Shown here: one piece after another, positions 8,104-16,748 of the stretch | Position numbering within the stretch: position 1 is the first letter of the stretch | How the letters are laid out: each line of letters begins with the position of its first letter | Source of the DNA: JACKHA01 sp041401985 | GTDB lineage: Bacteria > Planctomycetota > Phycisphaerae > Phycisphaerales > UBA1924 | Assembly (NCBI GenBank): GCA_041401985.1 | Contig: JAWKTE010000010.1 | Coordinates: forward strand, 117,641 to 181,640 | DNA: 64,000 nucleotides | Reading direction: 5' to 3' | Notes under the pieces: model-generated | Database searches by the model: none | Seen by the model: the letters and a program-made list of their open reading frames with translations, nothing else | Told to the model about the DNA's origin: nothing | Translations under genes and position numbers: made by a program

Positions 8104-8379
8104 ATGAGCCACGAGCACACACCATCGCACACGCGTCGCCCTCGGGCGTGGTTCCGGCGCTTCGGGCGTCCGCTCGCGTTCGCGCTGGTGCTGGGGATGC
8201 TGATCTGGGTCCGCCTGCGCCTGGTGACGCACATCCCGCGGGCGGCGTACGCCGAGCCGGAGATGCAGACCCCGGCCGCGCCGCCCCGGGCGACCGCGGG
8301 CGACCTGCCCGCGGCGGATCGCGCCGTTGACCCTGACACCGACTCGCTCGCGCGCCACGCGGACGCCGGGACGCCGTAA
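8104..8379 (+). CDS. Small single-pass membrane protein
   Basis: This is a 91-residue protein of unknown function. A basic N-terminus (residues 1-22) is followed by one hydrophobic helix (LAFALVLGMLIWVRLRLV, about 24-41) and a Pro/Ala/Asp-rich tail that is probably outside the cytoplasm and disordered. A run of five G bases lies about ten bases upstream of the ATG but is a weak ribosome site. It is convergent with the kinase gene, only 30 bases away. It could be a spurious frame, but the ordered charge-hydrophobic pattern favours a real gene. Confidence 0.55.
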   Translation: MSHEHTPSHTRRPRAWFRRFGRPLAFALVLGMLIWVRLRLVTHIPRAAYAEPEMQTPAAPPRATAGDLPAADRAVDPDTDSLARHADAGTP

Positions 8380-8409
8380 CCCGCCGGTGTTGCCCGTCCC
8401 GGGTGCCTG

Positions 8410-10926
8410 TTACCGGATCGACGCGGTGCCCGCGCCCTGCGCGATGGCCTCGATCGACGCGAGTTCCGCGGCGCGGCCCTGACGCTGGTACAGGCGGGCC
8501 AGCCCCTCCATCGCCAGGCGTGCGCCCGCGTGCGTCGAGCGCTGCTGCGGCGGGACCGCGTGCATCGCGCGAAGCAGTTCACGCTCGGCCTGGGCGTCGC
8601 GCGAGAGTTCGATGAGCACGAGGCCGTAGCGGGCCTGGAGTTCGATACGGAGCGGGTCGCTTCGCGGCATCCACGACTCGGCGCGCTCGCAGGCCTCCTG
8701 CAGGCTGTCCATCGCCCGCTGGATCCGCTGCTCGCTCATCGCCCGCTTGGCCGCGGCGTCGAGGCACAGGATCAGATACTCGCGAGCGTCCTCGACGTGC
8801 TGCTGCTCGTCCTCGGCGTCGATGCGCAGGGCCATCCGGAACCAGCCGGCGGCGGTGGCGGGCACGCCGAGTTGGTAGTCCACCAGCCCGAGTACGGCAA
8901 GATTCGTCACGCTCTCGTGCAGGCTGCTCTGCACCCGGCGCGTTTCCCGCTCGATGTCGCGGGCGGCCATGAGGCTCTCCCGGGCCCGCAGCAGATCGCC
9001 GCCCCCGAGGCGGGTCACGCCCAGCCAATGCAGCATCTCCGCCCGCCACTGGCGGTTCTCGTCGAGGGCGTCGAGGACCGCCTCGACCACCGAGTCGCTC
9101 GGGTACGCCGCGGCGTCGTTTCGCAGGATGAGGCCGGCCCGATCGAACGACTCGGCGGCGATCGCGATCCTTCCCAGCTGGAGCGCCGCCTGGCCCCGCA
9201 GCGACCACAACTCCCAGCGCCGATCCCGCCAGGCCTCGTCGGCCGCGAGCGCATCGTCGGCGATCCGCAGCGCCCCTTCGAAGTCGCGGCCTTCGAGGCG
9301 GAGCCTCGCCAGGACGATTCGGGGGTCGATCGAGTCCGGGGCACTAGCGACGTACTCCCGGATGATCGGCTCGGCCTGGTCCCGAAGATCGGACCGGGTG
9401 ATCGGGTCATCGCCCCACAGCACGCCCTCGAAGAAGTTGAACAGGTCGCCGGTGGCCTGCGTCGCCTGGGCGGCCCGGATGTTCGCGAACAGGCGGCGCT
9501 CCTCGGCGACGCGGGCGCTCTCTTCGGCCGCGGCCGCGGCCTCGTTGGCGCGGATCGTCTCGGCCTCGGCCTTGGCCGCCGCCTGATTGGCGCGGACGGT
9601 CTCCCCCTCGGCCACTGATCGTGCATCCTCGGCCTGAAACCACTGCCACGTGCTGAATGTCGTCGCCCCGATCATGACCAGGGCCACCGTTGCGCCGCCG
9701 AAGACCACGACCTTGTTCCGGCGCACGAACTTGCGGACGCGGTACGACGTGGTGGGCGGGCCGGCCAGCACCGGCTCGTCGGCCAGGAACCGCTTGATCT
9801 CGTCGCCCAGGTCGCGGGCGGTCTGGTAGCGGAGTTCGGGCTCCTTCTCGATGGCCCGCATCACGACCCAGTCCAGGTCGCGCTTGAGCACGCGCGACAG
9901 CCCGGTCGCGTCGGTGCGGCGCAGGTCGGCGACCCAGTCGGCCTTGTGCTGGCCCATGCCGCGGAGGCGCATGCTGGGGCGCGGCGCCTCGGAGCCCACG
10001 ATCGTCTGCTGGACCTCCAGCAGGCTGGACCGACCCGATTCGGCCAGGTCGATCGGCGTGAGGCCGATCAGCAACTGGTACAGGATCACGCCCAGCGAGT
10101 ACACATCGCTGCGGATGTCCACCTTGCCGACCTTGCCCGCGGCCTGCTCCGGGCTCATGTAGTCCCACGTGCCGATGGGCGTGCCGCTCATCGTGTGGAT
10201 CGAGAAGTCGCCGGCGCCGGCGGCCTCGGTGGCCTTGGCGACGCCGAAGTCGATGATCTTGCACGAAGCCTCGCCGCCCTCGCGGGAACTGACCAGGATG
10301 TTCGAGGGCTTGAGGTCGCGGTGGATGATGCCCTTGGTGTGGGCGTGCTGGACCGCATCGCACACATCCTGGAACAGGCGCAGGCGGGCCTGCAGGCTCA
10401 GGCGGTGGCGGTCGGAGTACTCGGTCAGGTGCATCCCCGGCACGTACTCCATGACGAAGTACGGGCGGCCGTCGTCGCTGCCGGCGTCGAAGACCTTGGC
10501 GATGCTGGGGTGGTCCATCAGCGCCAGGGCCTGACGCTCGAGCTCGAATCGGGCGACCACGCCTTTGGAGTCCATCCCCTCGCGGATGACCTTGACCGCG
10601 ACCTTCCGGCGGATCGGGGCGGCTTGCTCGGCCAGGTAGACGTCGCCCATGCCCCCGCCGCCGAGTTTCTCGAGGATGCGGTACGGGCCGATCCGTTCCG
10701 GCGCGTCGGACGCGGCGACCATGCCCTGGAGCGGATTGGACGTCAGGGCCGGCTTCTCAAGCCAGCCGGTGGCGTCGGAGGCCTGGACGAGGAACGCCTC
10801 GACTTCCTTGACCAGCGCGTCGTCGCCCTGGCACAGTTCGCCCAGGCGCGTGCGACGCTCGGCCGGGGGCAGCGTGTGCACCTCGAGATAGACCGAGCGG
10901 ATCTGCTGGTAGCGTTCGGGGGTCAA
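8410..10926 (-). CDS. Membrane Ser/Thr protein kinase with C-terminal helical repeats
   Basis: This 838-residue Hanks-type kinase has the Gly loop LGGGGMGDVYLA near residue 88, the catalytic Lys in VAVKVI, HRDLKPSN from His202, and DFG in KIIDFGVAKA, so it should be active. The N-terminal 75 residues form the helical region common to planctomycete kinases of this group. A membrane helix near residue 410 (VVVFGGATVALVMIGATTF) is followed by an Ala/Glu-rich coiled coil and then TPR-like helices to the end. The kinase domain is thus cytoplasmic and the repeats are outside. It lies 31 bases after an ECF sigma-factor gene on the same strand; such sigma-kinase pairs are known in Planctomycetota. 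The signal and substrates are unknown. Confidence 0.93.
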   Translation of the reverse strand: MTPERYQQIRSVYLEVHTLPPAERRTRLGELCQGDDALVKEVEAFLVQASDATGWLEKPALTSNPLQGMVAASDAPERIGPYRILEKLGGGGMGDVYLAEQAAPIRRKVAVKVIREGMDSKGVVARFELERQALALMDHPSIAKVFDAGSDDGRPYFVMEYVPGMHLTEYSDRHRLSLQARLRLFQDVCDAVQHAHTKGIIHRDLKPSNILVSSREGGEASCKIIDFGVAKATEAAGAGDFSIHTMSGTPIGTWDYMSPEQAAGKVGKVDIRSDVYSLGVILYQLLIGLTPIDLAESGRSSLLEVQQTIVGSEAPRPSMRLRGMGQHKADWVADLRRTDATGLSRVLKRDLDWVVMRAIEKEPELRYQTARDLGDEIKRFLADEPVLAGPPTTSYRVRKFVRRNKVVVFGGATVALVMIGATTFSTWQWFQAEDARSVAEGETVRANQAAAKAEAETIRANEAAAAAEESARVAEERRLFANIRAAQATQATGDLFNFFEGVLWGDDPITRSDLRDQAEPIIREYVASAPDSIDPRIVLARLRLEGRDFEGALRIADDALAADEAWRDRRWELWSLRGQAALQLGRIAIAAESFDRAGLILRNDAAAYPSDSVVEAVLDALDENRQWRAEMLHWLGVTRLGGGDLLRARESLMAARDIERETRRVQSSLHESVTNLAVLGLVDYQLGVPATAAGWFRMALRIDAEDEQQHVEDAREYLILCLDAAAKRAMSEQRIQRAMDSLQEACERAESWMPRSDPLRIELQARYGLVLIELSRDAQAERELLRAMHAVPPQQRSTHAGARLAMEGLARLYQRQGRAAELASIEAIAQGAGTASIR

Positions 10927-10957
10927 TCCGCCGACTTCCTCGCCTCTCGGGCGTGAA

Positions 10958-11551
10958 TCAGGGCGTCTCGGGGGCCTCGTCCGCCCCGGCCAACTGGGCC
11001 GAGAGCCACGCCCGTGCCATGGACCAGTCGCCCTCGACCGTCCGGAGCGACACGCCCAGCACGTCGGCGATCTCCTTCATGCCCAGCCCGCCGAAGAACC
11101 GGAGTTCGACGATCTTCGACTGGCGGGCGTCGAGGCTTTCGAGTTTCTCGAGGGCCTCGTGCAGGGCGATGAGGTCGACGCTGTCGGTGCCGTGGTCGGT
11201 CACATCGCGGATGGCCGAGGCGTCCAGCGGGATGCGGCGGCGGTCGCCGCCCCGCTTGAGCCGGTCCTTGCCGCGGGCGTGGTCGACGAGGATCCGCCTG
11301 ATGATGCGGGCGGCGGCCCCGAAGAAGTGGGCCCGCCCCTCCCAGCGGATGTGCTTGAGTTCGACCAGTTTCAGGTAGGCCTCGTTGACCAGGGCGGTCG
11401 CCTGCAGCGTGTGCCCGGCCCGCTCCTGGCGGAGCTGCGACTCGGCCAGGGCGTGCAGTTCGTCGTAGATCATCGGCAGCAGCTTTTCGAGCGACTGCTT
11501 GTCGCCGCCGTGCATGTCCGACAGGATCTGGGTCACGTCGTGTCGCTGCAT
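10958..11551 (-). CDS. ECF sigma factor linked to Ser/Thr kinase
   Basis: This 197-residue extracytoplasmic-function sigma factor matches the planctomycete group usually described as ECF-type sigma factor. Region 2 runs over about residues 18-90 (TLQATALVNEAYLKL, HFFGAAARIIRRILVDHAR). Region 4, near 130-185, carries an HTH (KEIADVLGVSLRTVEGDW). It directs RNA polymerase to a dedicated promoter set. There is no anti-sigma gene beside it. Instead the next gene on the same strand, 31 bases on, is a membrane Ser/Thr kinase, which probably activates or releases the sigma factor by phosphorylation. That mechanism is inferred from known kinase-linked ECF groups. Confidence 0.93.
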   Translation of the reverse strand: MQRHDVTQILSDMHGGDKQSLEKLLPMIYDELHALAESQLRQERAGHTLQATALVNEAYLKLVELKHIRWEGRAHFFGAAARIIRRILVDHARGKDRLKRGGDRRRIPLDASAIRDVTDHGTDSVDLIALHEALEKLESLDARQSKIVELRFFGGLGMKEIADVLGVSLRTVEGDWSMARAWLSAQLAGADEAPETP

Positions 11552-11666
11552 GGTCGCCCCGTGTCAGGATCGCCGGCCGGGCTGGAGGATCGTCCGGCAG
11601 AGGGTATTGTCGCCTCTTGACAGATGCCGAGCAAGGGGGAGGAGGGGCCGTCTCGGTTGTTCGATA

Positions 11667-11779
11667 GAAACGCGAAGGCCGCGACGAGCGCGATGGGGGG
11701 TGGGACTCGGGGCTCTACCTCGGCACACTCGAAACGCCAGACTTGGACCCGGCGAGCCCCTTCGCGCCCTTCGCGTTCC
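11667..11779. repeat. Inverted-repeat intergenic element, CGCGAAGG type, copy 1
   Basis: The left arm AACGCGAAGGCCGCGA (11667-11682) is matched in inverted form by CCCTTCGCGCCCTTCGCGTT (11758-11777). About 75 bases of unique sequence lie between. The element sits just upstream of panD and could form a long hairpin or carry the panD leader. Confidence 0.6.
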
Positions 11780-11813
11780 CGTGGACCGGCGAGGACGCCC
11801 CTACCATTGTCCG

Positions 11814-12185
11814 ATGCTCCGAAACGTCCTGCACTCCAAGATCCACATGGCCGCCGTGACCGCCGCCAGCCCGAACTACATGGGCTCGCTGACCATCGAC
11901 GCCGACCTGCTCGAGCAGACCGGGATGCGGGTCAACGACGCGATCGACGTGGCCAACTGCCGCAACGGGGCCAGGTTCACGACCTACATCTTCCGGGGCG
12001 AGCCGGGCAGCCGGACGATCCAGGTCAACGGGGCCGCGGCCCACCTGGTTGAGGTTGGCGACCGGCTCATCATCATGCACTTCGCGCTGATGGACGACGC
12101 GGAGTACAAGGCCCACCGCCCGCGCGTGCTCATCATGGATGAGGCGAACCGGGTGGTCGAGACGATGCGGTACGAGCCGGGTTGA
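11814..12185 (+). CDS. panD: Aspartate 1-decarboxylase
   Basis: This cytoplasmic pyruvoyl enzyme makes beta-alanine from aspartate for pantothenate and coenzyme A. The 123-residue proenzyme has the self-cleavage site Gly24-Ser25 (YMGSLTID), where Ser25 becomes the pyruvoyl group. Further matches are Lys9 in the SKIHMA segment, the conserved Tyr-less strand FTTYIFRGEPGSR, and NGAAAHLVEVGDRLIIMHF near residues 71-90. Length matches the family (about 117-130). The gene is alone on this strand, between two inverted-repeat elements. No other pantothenate genes are nearby. Confidence 0.96.
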   Translation: MLRNVLHSKIHMAAVTAASPNYMGSLTIDADLLEQTGMRVNDAIDVANCRNGARFTTYIFRGEPGSRTIQVNGAAAHLVEVGDRLIIMHFALMDDAEYKAHRPRVLIMDEANRVVETMRYEPG

Positions 12186-12206
12186 GCGGGCGCTGAGTCG
12201 TCGGGT

Positions 12207-12367
12207 GGAACGCGAAGGGCGCGAAGGCCGCGACGGGTCGTTGCGAGCGAGCGGTGCCAGTTCGCGCACCGTATCGACAAAGGGATTCTTGGGAATACGC
12301 CGGCGTTCCCGACGCGAACGGTCGGCATGGTTCTGAATGAGCGCGCCCTTCGCGGCCTTCGCGTTTC
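12207..12367. repeat. Inverted-repeat intergenic element, CGCGAAGG type, copy 2
   Basis: The arm GGAACGCGAAGGGCGCGAAG (from 12207) is matched in inverted form by GCGCGCCCTTCGCGGCCTTC followed by GCGTTTC (12341-12367). Most of the 214-base gap between convergent panD and trxB is this element. It may serve as a bidirectional terminator. Confidence 0.65.
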
Positions 12368-12399
12368 TGGCGTGAAACAGCGTGCCTCGACTTTGCCGC

Positions 12400-13371
12400 T
12401 CAGCCGCCGTGCTCCCCCAGCCAGTGCTCGGCGTCCAGCGCCGCCTGGCAGCCCATGCCCGCCGCCGTGATCGCCTGGCGGTACCGCGCGTCGGCCACGT
12501 CGCCCGCGGCGAACACGCCGTCGATGTTGGTCGCGCTCGAACGGGTCTTGAGCACGATGTAGCCCTTCTCGTCGAGGTCGATTCCCGCGCCTTTGAGGAA
12601 CCCGGTCGCCGGCGTGTGCCCGATCGCCGCGAACAGGCCCGCGACCTCCAGCGTGCTGTGCTCGCCGGTCACGGTGTCTTCGAGTTGCACGCCGGTGACC
12701 CGCTCGTCGCCCAGCACGTCCAGCACGCGCTTGTTCCACAGCACCTTGGCGTTGGGCTTGGACATGAAGCGGTCCTGCATGATCTTGCTGGCCCGCAGCG
12801 AGTCGCGCCGGTGGATGACGTAGACGGTCGAGGCGAACTTGGTCAGGTACGTCGCCTCTTCCATGGCCGAGTCGCCCCCGCCGACGACCGCCAGCGGCTT
12901 GTTGCGGAAGATGGGCAACGCCCCGTCGCACACAGCGCAGGCCGAGACGCCGCCGCCGATCTGGGCCAGGCGCATCTCGTTCTTGAGCCCGAGCCAGTTG
13001 GCGGTCGCGCCGGTGGCGATGATGACCGCGTGGGCGTGGACCTCCTTGCCGTTGCTGGTCTTGAGCACGAACGGTCGCTTCGAGAAGTCGCAGGACTCGA
13101 TGTCCAGGGCGTGGATCTTCGTGCCGAATCGCTCGGCCTGCTTGCGGAACGAGGCCATCATGTCCGGGCCCGAGACGCCCTCGGGGAACCCGGGGTAGTT
13201 CTCGACGTCGGTGGTGAGCATGAGTTGCCCGCCGGGCAGGACCAGCGCCGGCGTCTGCTTGGCCACGCCCTCGTACACGACGGGGTCGAGCTGCGCGCGG
13301 GCGGCGTAAATGGCGGCGGTCCAGCCGGCGGGGCCGGAGCCGATGATGACGAGTTTGTGGGCGTCTGGCAT
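12400..13371 (-). CDS. trxB: Thioredoxin reductase
   Basis: This cytoplasmic flavoenzyme reduces thioredoxin with NADPH. The 323-residue protein has the FAD-binding motif GSGPAGWTAA at residues 11-20, the redox-active pair Cys145 and Cys148 in ACAVCDG, the NADPH motif GGGDSAMEEATYL near residue 163, and the C-terminal FAD motif GVFAAGDVADARYRQ. Length equals the family norm of about 320. Its partner thioredoxin is not in the window. It converges on panD and is preceded by an inverted-repeat intergenic element. Confidence 0.96.
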   Translation of the reverse strand: MPDAHKLVIIGSGPAGWTAAIYAARAQLDPVVYEGVAKQTPALVLPGGQLMLTTDVENYPGFPEGVSGPDMMASFRKQAERFGTKIHALDIESCDFSKRPFVLKTSNGKEVHAHAVIIATGATANWLGLKNEMRLAQIGGGVSACAVCDGALPIFRNKPLAVVGGGDSAMEEATYLTKFASTVYVIHRRDSLRASKIMQDRFMSKPNAKVLWNKRVLDVLGDERVTGVQLEDTVTGEHSTLEVAGLFAAIGHTPATGFLKGAGIDLDEKGYIVLKTRSSATNIDGVFAAGDVADARYRQAITAAGMGCQAALDAEHWLGEHGG

Positions 13372-13392
13372 GGTGACTCGACCGAGAGAGGA

Positions 13393-13554
13393 CTTACCGC
13401 AGAGGCGCGGAGAGCGCTGAGGAACGCCTCCGATGGCGTGACTATTCGATGCCGATCAGATCGGACGTGTGACCGAGAATCGCACGCGGAGGAACGGCCG
13501 AGACGCACACACCCGTATCGCCTTCCTCTGCGACCTCTGCGCCTCTGCGGTGAG
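13393..13554. repeat. Inverted-repeat element, CGCAGAGG type, copy 1
   Basis: The left arm CTTACCGCAGAGGCGCGGAG (from 13393) is matched in inverted form by CCTCTGCGCCTCTGCGGTGA (ending near 13553). About 100 bases of unrelated sequence lie between. It lies between trxB and the 13573-15165 gene and resembles the element at 63673-63872. Confidence 0.65.
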
Positions 13555-13572
13555 TCCTCCCGCTTCGCCTGC

Positions 13573-15165
13573 CTAATTCAGAAGCCCCTGCTGCTCCAGG
13601 TCGACCCGCAGCAGCGAGATCACCGGGGGCCAGATGAGGTAGTCGCCCCGAACCGCGTCGGGGTCGTCGGACACGAACGCGGCCCAGCCACGCTCCTGGT
13701 CCGGGCCGACGCTGTAGAGCACGAACTGGTCCTCGCCCAGGCGGAGCACGAAGTTCGAGTCTCGGGCGACGACGTTCATCTCGTGGCGCCCGGGGCCGCG
13801 GGCCTGGGTGTCGCGGACGGGCACGAAGTACGCCAGCGGCGGGCGCCGGTCGACGCGCCGGTCCCCGTTGTACGGATCGGCCTCCAGTTCGCGGACCCAG
13901 CGCGGGCGGAGGGCGGCGAGCGTCGGCGGGAACTGGCGGGTCTGGTACGAGTAGCCCACGAGGCCCAGGGCCGCGCGGGTGCCGACCGCTTCGGCCCGGA
14001 GTTGCTGGCGCATCGGGATGAGTTGGCCCATGTCGTCCAGAGCGGCGTCGATCACCGCGTAGGCGGGCTGGCCGTCGACATCACGCTGGAACACCGAGGG
14101 CGTGTTGTGGCGGGCGTCGAAGGGGTCGAGGTTCCAGCGAGCGGTCCAGTCGTCGAACACCTGGCGGGTTGTCCGAACGGTCTGGGCTTGGGAGTTGTGG
14201 GCGTCGGCCGCGCCCGACCAGCGGGCCGCCTCGGAGAACAGGCGAAGCGGACGCCCGGACGCGCCAGCCGCAGCCATCGCGCTCGAGAACGCTCCCGCGT
14301 TGAGCATCCCGTCGCGCCCGAACACGCGGGCGGTCAGTTGGGCCGCGCTGGTCATCTCGCCGCGAGGCAGGACCAATCGCTCGAGGCCCAGGACCTTGTC
14401 CTCGGCGAGCCGTTCGATGGCGCTCTGGATCTGCGCGAGCGTCAGAGCCCGGTCGCCACGCATGTCCTGGTACGCGATGTCGCGGATGCGCTCCAGCGCG
14501 TCGAGCATCTGGCGGTAGCCGAACACGACCTCCTTGTAGAGGGCCCGGTCGGCCATCTGGCGGGCGAAGAAGGCCCAGTCGGTCAGGACGTCGATGGCCC
14601 CGGCCGGATCGCCCGCGGCGAGGCGGCGGGTGGCTTCGACATGCACGAGGCAGGCCATGTCGTCCAGCGGGCCCATGTACCCGAAGTGGGCCGCCGCGAG
14701 CGTGGGGGGGTCGCCGAGTTCGGTGTACAGGCCGGCGGCGATCATCGGTCGGGGCACGCCGGGGCCGTATGGCTGGGCGAACACCATCGCCCGGCGGTAG
14801 TCGGTTTCCTGGGTGATCCGGTCCAGGGCCGCCAGCACCGCGACCTGCGTCTCGCCCGTGGCCCACGCCTCGGCCCGCGACCAGTTCGTCGAGCCGGCCG
14901 GTAGGAGCATCGCCTGCTGCGGGGCCTGGGCGCCGACCGGGGCCGGCTCCATGTCCGCCAGCGCGGGCAGGAGGATCAGGTCGCTCCGGTTGGCTTCCGG
15001 GATCGCAAGGTACGGCGCGTTGACCTGGTCGATCGGAGACTGGGCGGCGGCGTTCGAACCGAGCACGCCGACGACGAATGCGAGCGCCGCGAACGCGCGG
15101 CCCAGCGGCGACGACGAGGCTCGGGACCGGGGACCCGGACGGCAAGGAGTCGGTTGGAACGTCAT
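13573..15165 (-). CDS. Exported protein of unknown function
   Basis: This 530-residue protein has an N-terminal signal (basic residues, then GRAFAALAFVVGVLGSNAAAQ, cut near residue 42). The mature part is mainly helical in its first 350 residues, with phrases such as GDPPTLAAAHFGYMGPLDD and LADWAFFARQM-like helices. The C-terminal third has an ordered block containing LVGYSYQTRQFPPTLAALRP and NFVLRLGEDQFVLYSVGPD, reminiscent of the C-terminal region of some planctomycete type II secretion-like proteins. No catalytic motif was recognised. The start at 15165 was chosen because it gives the complete signal peptide; there is no strong ribosome site. Confidence 0.72.
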   Translation of the reverse strand: MTFQPTPCRPGPRSRASSSPLGRAFAALAFVVGVLGSNAAAQSPIDQVNAPYLAIPEANRSDLILLPALADMEPAPVGAQAPQQAMLLPAGSTNWSRAEAWATGETQVAVLAALDRITQETDYRRAMVFAQPYGPGVPRPMIAAGLYTELGDPPTLAAAHFGYMGPLDDMACLVHVEATRRLAAGDPAGAIDVLTDWAFFARQMADRALYKEVVFGYRQMLDALERIRDIAYQDMRGDRALTLAQIQSAIERLAEDKVLGLERLVLPRGEMTSAAQLTARVFGRDGMLNAGAFSSAMAAAGASGRPLRLFSEAARWSGAADAHNSQAQTVRTTRQVFDDWTARWNLDPFDARHNTPSVFQRDVDGQPAYAVIDAALDDMGQLIPMRQQLRAEAVGTRAALGLVGYSYQTRQFPPTLAALRPRWVRELEADPYNGDRRVDRRPPLAYFVPVRDTQARGPGRHEMNVVARDSNFVLRLGEDQFVLYSVGPDQERGWAAFVSDDPDAVRGDYLIWPPVISLLRVDLEQQGLLN

Positions 15166-15242
15166 GGGGCCAATGGTAGCAAACCGGCGCGCAACTCCGC
15201 GAGGCGGAACGCGGATGCTCCACCCCAATTCGACCCCTCGTC

Positions 15243-15281
15243 ACCAAAGCAGAAGCCCCGGGGGTTCGCCGCCCCGGGGCT
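15243..15281 (-). terminator. Terminator of sigma-70 gene
   Basis: AGCCCCGGGG (15254-15263) and CCCCGGGGCT (15272-15281) form a ten-base-pair stem with an eight-base loop. Read on the minus strand it is followed by TCTGCTTT. It lies just downstream of the sigma factor gene and upstream of the 13573-15165 gene. Confidence 0.75.
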
Positions 15282-15333
15282 CCGTGAGAATCTGGGATGT
15301 CCGGTGATCGGAGGCTCCGACCGATCGGCCCTA

Positions 15334-16296
15334 CTAGGCCCGGTCGCCCAGGCGCATGGCCGGGGTCAGACGCGGCAGGTCCGCGTTGGCCGGCTCGAAC
15401 CGCATCGGCTCGGGGCGGAAGAAGCGGGACGGCTTGTCGTCCTGGAATCGCTCATTGAGTTTGGTCAGGGCCTCGTCCACGATCTGGCGGACCCGCTCGC
15501 GGCTGATGCCGACTTCCTCGGCGATCTGCTTCAGGGTCAGCGGCTCCTGGCCGTCGAGCCCGAAGCGGAGGCGGAGGATCCGGGCCTCGCGCTCGTCGAT
15601 GGCCTCCAGCAGACGCCGCAGGATCTTGAGCTCGTCGCCGCGGAGGGTCCGCTCGTCCGGGCCGACGGTGCGGCTGTCGGCCAGGAGTTCGCCCAACCCG
15701 GCCATGCCTTCGCCGCCCGCACCCTCCTGGGCCGGGGTCTTGAAGGCCCGGACGGCCCGGCGGATGATGCGGACCTTCCGGAGCGGGAGGTTCATCTTCT
15801 GGGAGAGTTGCTCGAGCGAGGGCGGGTAGCCCAGTTCCTGCTCGAGGGCGCGGCTGGCTTCCTTCCACTTGGCCACGAACTCGACCATGTAGGCCGGGAT
15901 GTGGACGGGCTGGGTGGCGTTGATCAGGGCCCGCTTGATGGCCTGCTTGATCCACCACGAGGCGTAGGTGGAAAAGCGGGCGCCCTGGGCGGGGTCGAAC
16001 CCGTCGACCGCGCGGAGGAGGCCGATGTTGCCCTCCTCGATGAGGTCCTGAAGGGGCAGGCCGCGTCCCATGTAGTTCTTGCCGATGGCCACAACCAGGC
16101 GGAGGTTGGCGCGGATCATGCGATCACGCGACAGCGGGCAGTTCTCGTTGAGAATGGCCCAGCCAAGTTCGCGCTCCTCCTCTGCGGTGAGGAGTGCGGT
16201 CCGGTTGATTTCCTGGAGATACAGCTCGAGGTCGGATTGGACCTCACGCCGCGACGCACCAGCGCCTGAACGGATCGTGCTCAATTCTCTGCCCAC
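15334..16296 (-). CDS. Group-2 sigma-70 family RNA polymerase sigma factor
   Basis: This 320-residue sigma factor has region 1.2 (DLELYLQEINRTALLTAEEE, from about residue 22), region 2 with core-binding and -10 recognition segments (MIRANLRLVVAIGKNYMGRG; FDPAQGARFSTYASWWIKQA), region 3, and region 4 ending with LKQIAEEVGISRERVRQI for the -35 element. It lacks the long region 1.1 and non-conserved region of a primary RpoD, so it is probably an alternative (group 2, stress or stationary phase) factor. It is transcribed alone, with a terminator behind it and a 450-base upstream gap that probably holds its promoter. Confidence 0.93.
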   Translation of the reverse strand: MGRELSTIRSGAGASRREVQSDLELYLQEINRTALLTAEEERELGWAILNENCPLSRDRMIRANLRLVVAIGKNYMGRGLPLQDLIEEGNIGLLRAVDGFDPAQGARFSTYASWWIKQAIKRALINATQPVHIPAYMVEFVAKWKEASRALEQELGYPPSLEQLSQKMNLPLRKVRIIRRAVRAFKTPAQEGAGGEGMAGLGELLADSRTVGPDERTLRGDELKILRRLLEAIDEREARILRLRFGLDGQEPLTLKQIAEEVGISRERVRQIVDEALTKLNERFQDDKPSRFFRPEPMRFEPANADLPRLTPAMRLGDRA

Positions 16297-16748
16297 CTTC
16301 CAGCGGCGATTCCTCGCCGATTGAACTGTACATCGCGCCGAAGCCCGTGCCAGTTATTTTGAAGATTCGTCGCCATGATTCTCGCGGTTGCATCGGATCG
16401 CTCACTCCCCGGCTTGGGGCGGGGCAAGCGAGGCGTAAAGCATTGGTGGCAAGCGGGTTGGATCGGGCGGATTGTGCCCGGCAAAGGGGACGGGAGGCGG
16501 AACCGACAGGTCCGGGCATCGGGAAGCGGTTGTTCTCGGACCATGAGTGAAAGGCTGAATGTTTTGTGCATGGCGCACGCCGGTTTCAGGCGGGGGACCG
16601 ATTGCCACCTGCGCGGCGGCCAACCCGAACCGGTCGGGCGGGGGCCGCGGATGGTGCTTGGGTTGGGAGTGGTGGTTGTCGATGGACCCGTGGCCGCGGC
16701 TGCCCGGCGACGAGCGGGAGCGGCACGGGCTAGAGTCGGGGGACGCCG
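16297..16748. other. Intergenic gap without a recognised gene
   Basis: This 452-base divergent region lies between the sigma-70 gene and the UVR-motif gene and must hold promoters for both. No tRNA, riboswitch, repeat family or convincing reading frame was recognised. Base composition falls slightly near 16330-16380. Confidence 0.5.

Noticed and set aside
12382..14904. 840-codon plus-strand frame across trxB and the exported-protein gene
   Set aside because: It is antisense to two well-supported genes and reads through their intergenic repeat, with only Arg/Val/Gly-rich low-complexity sequence.
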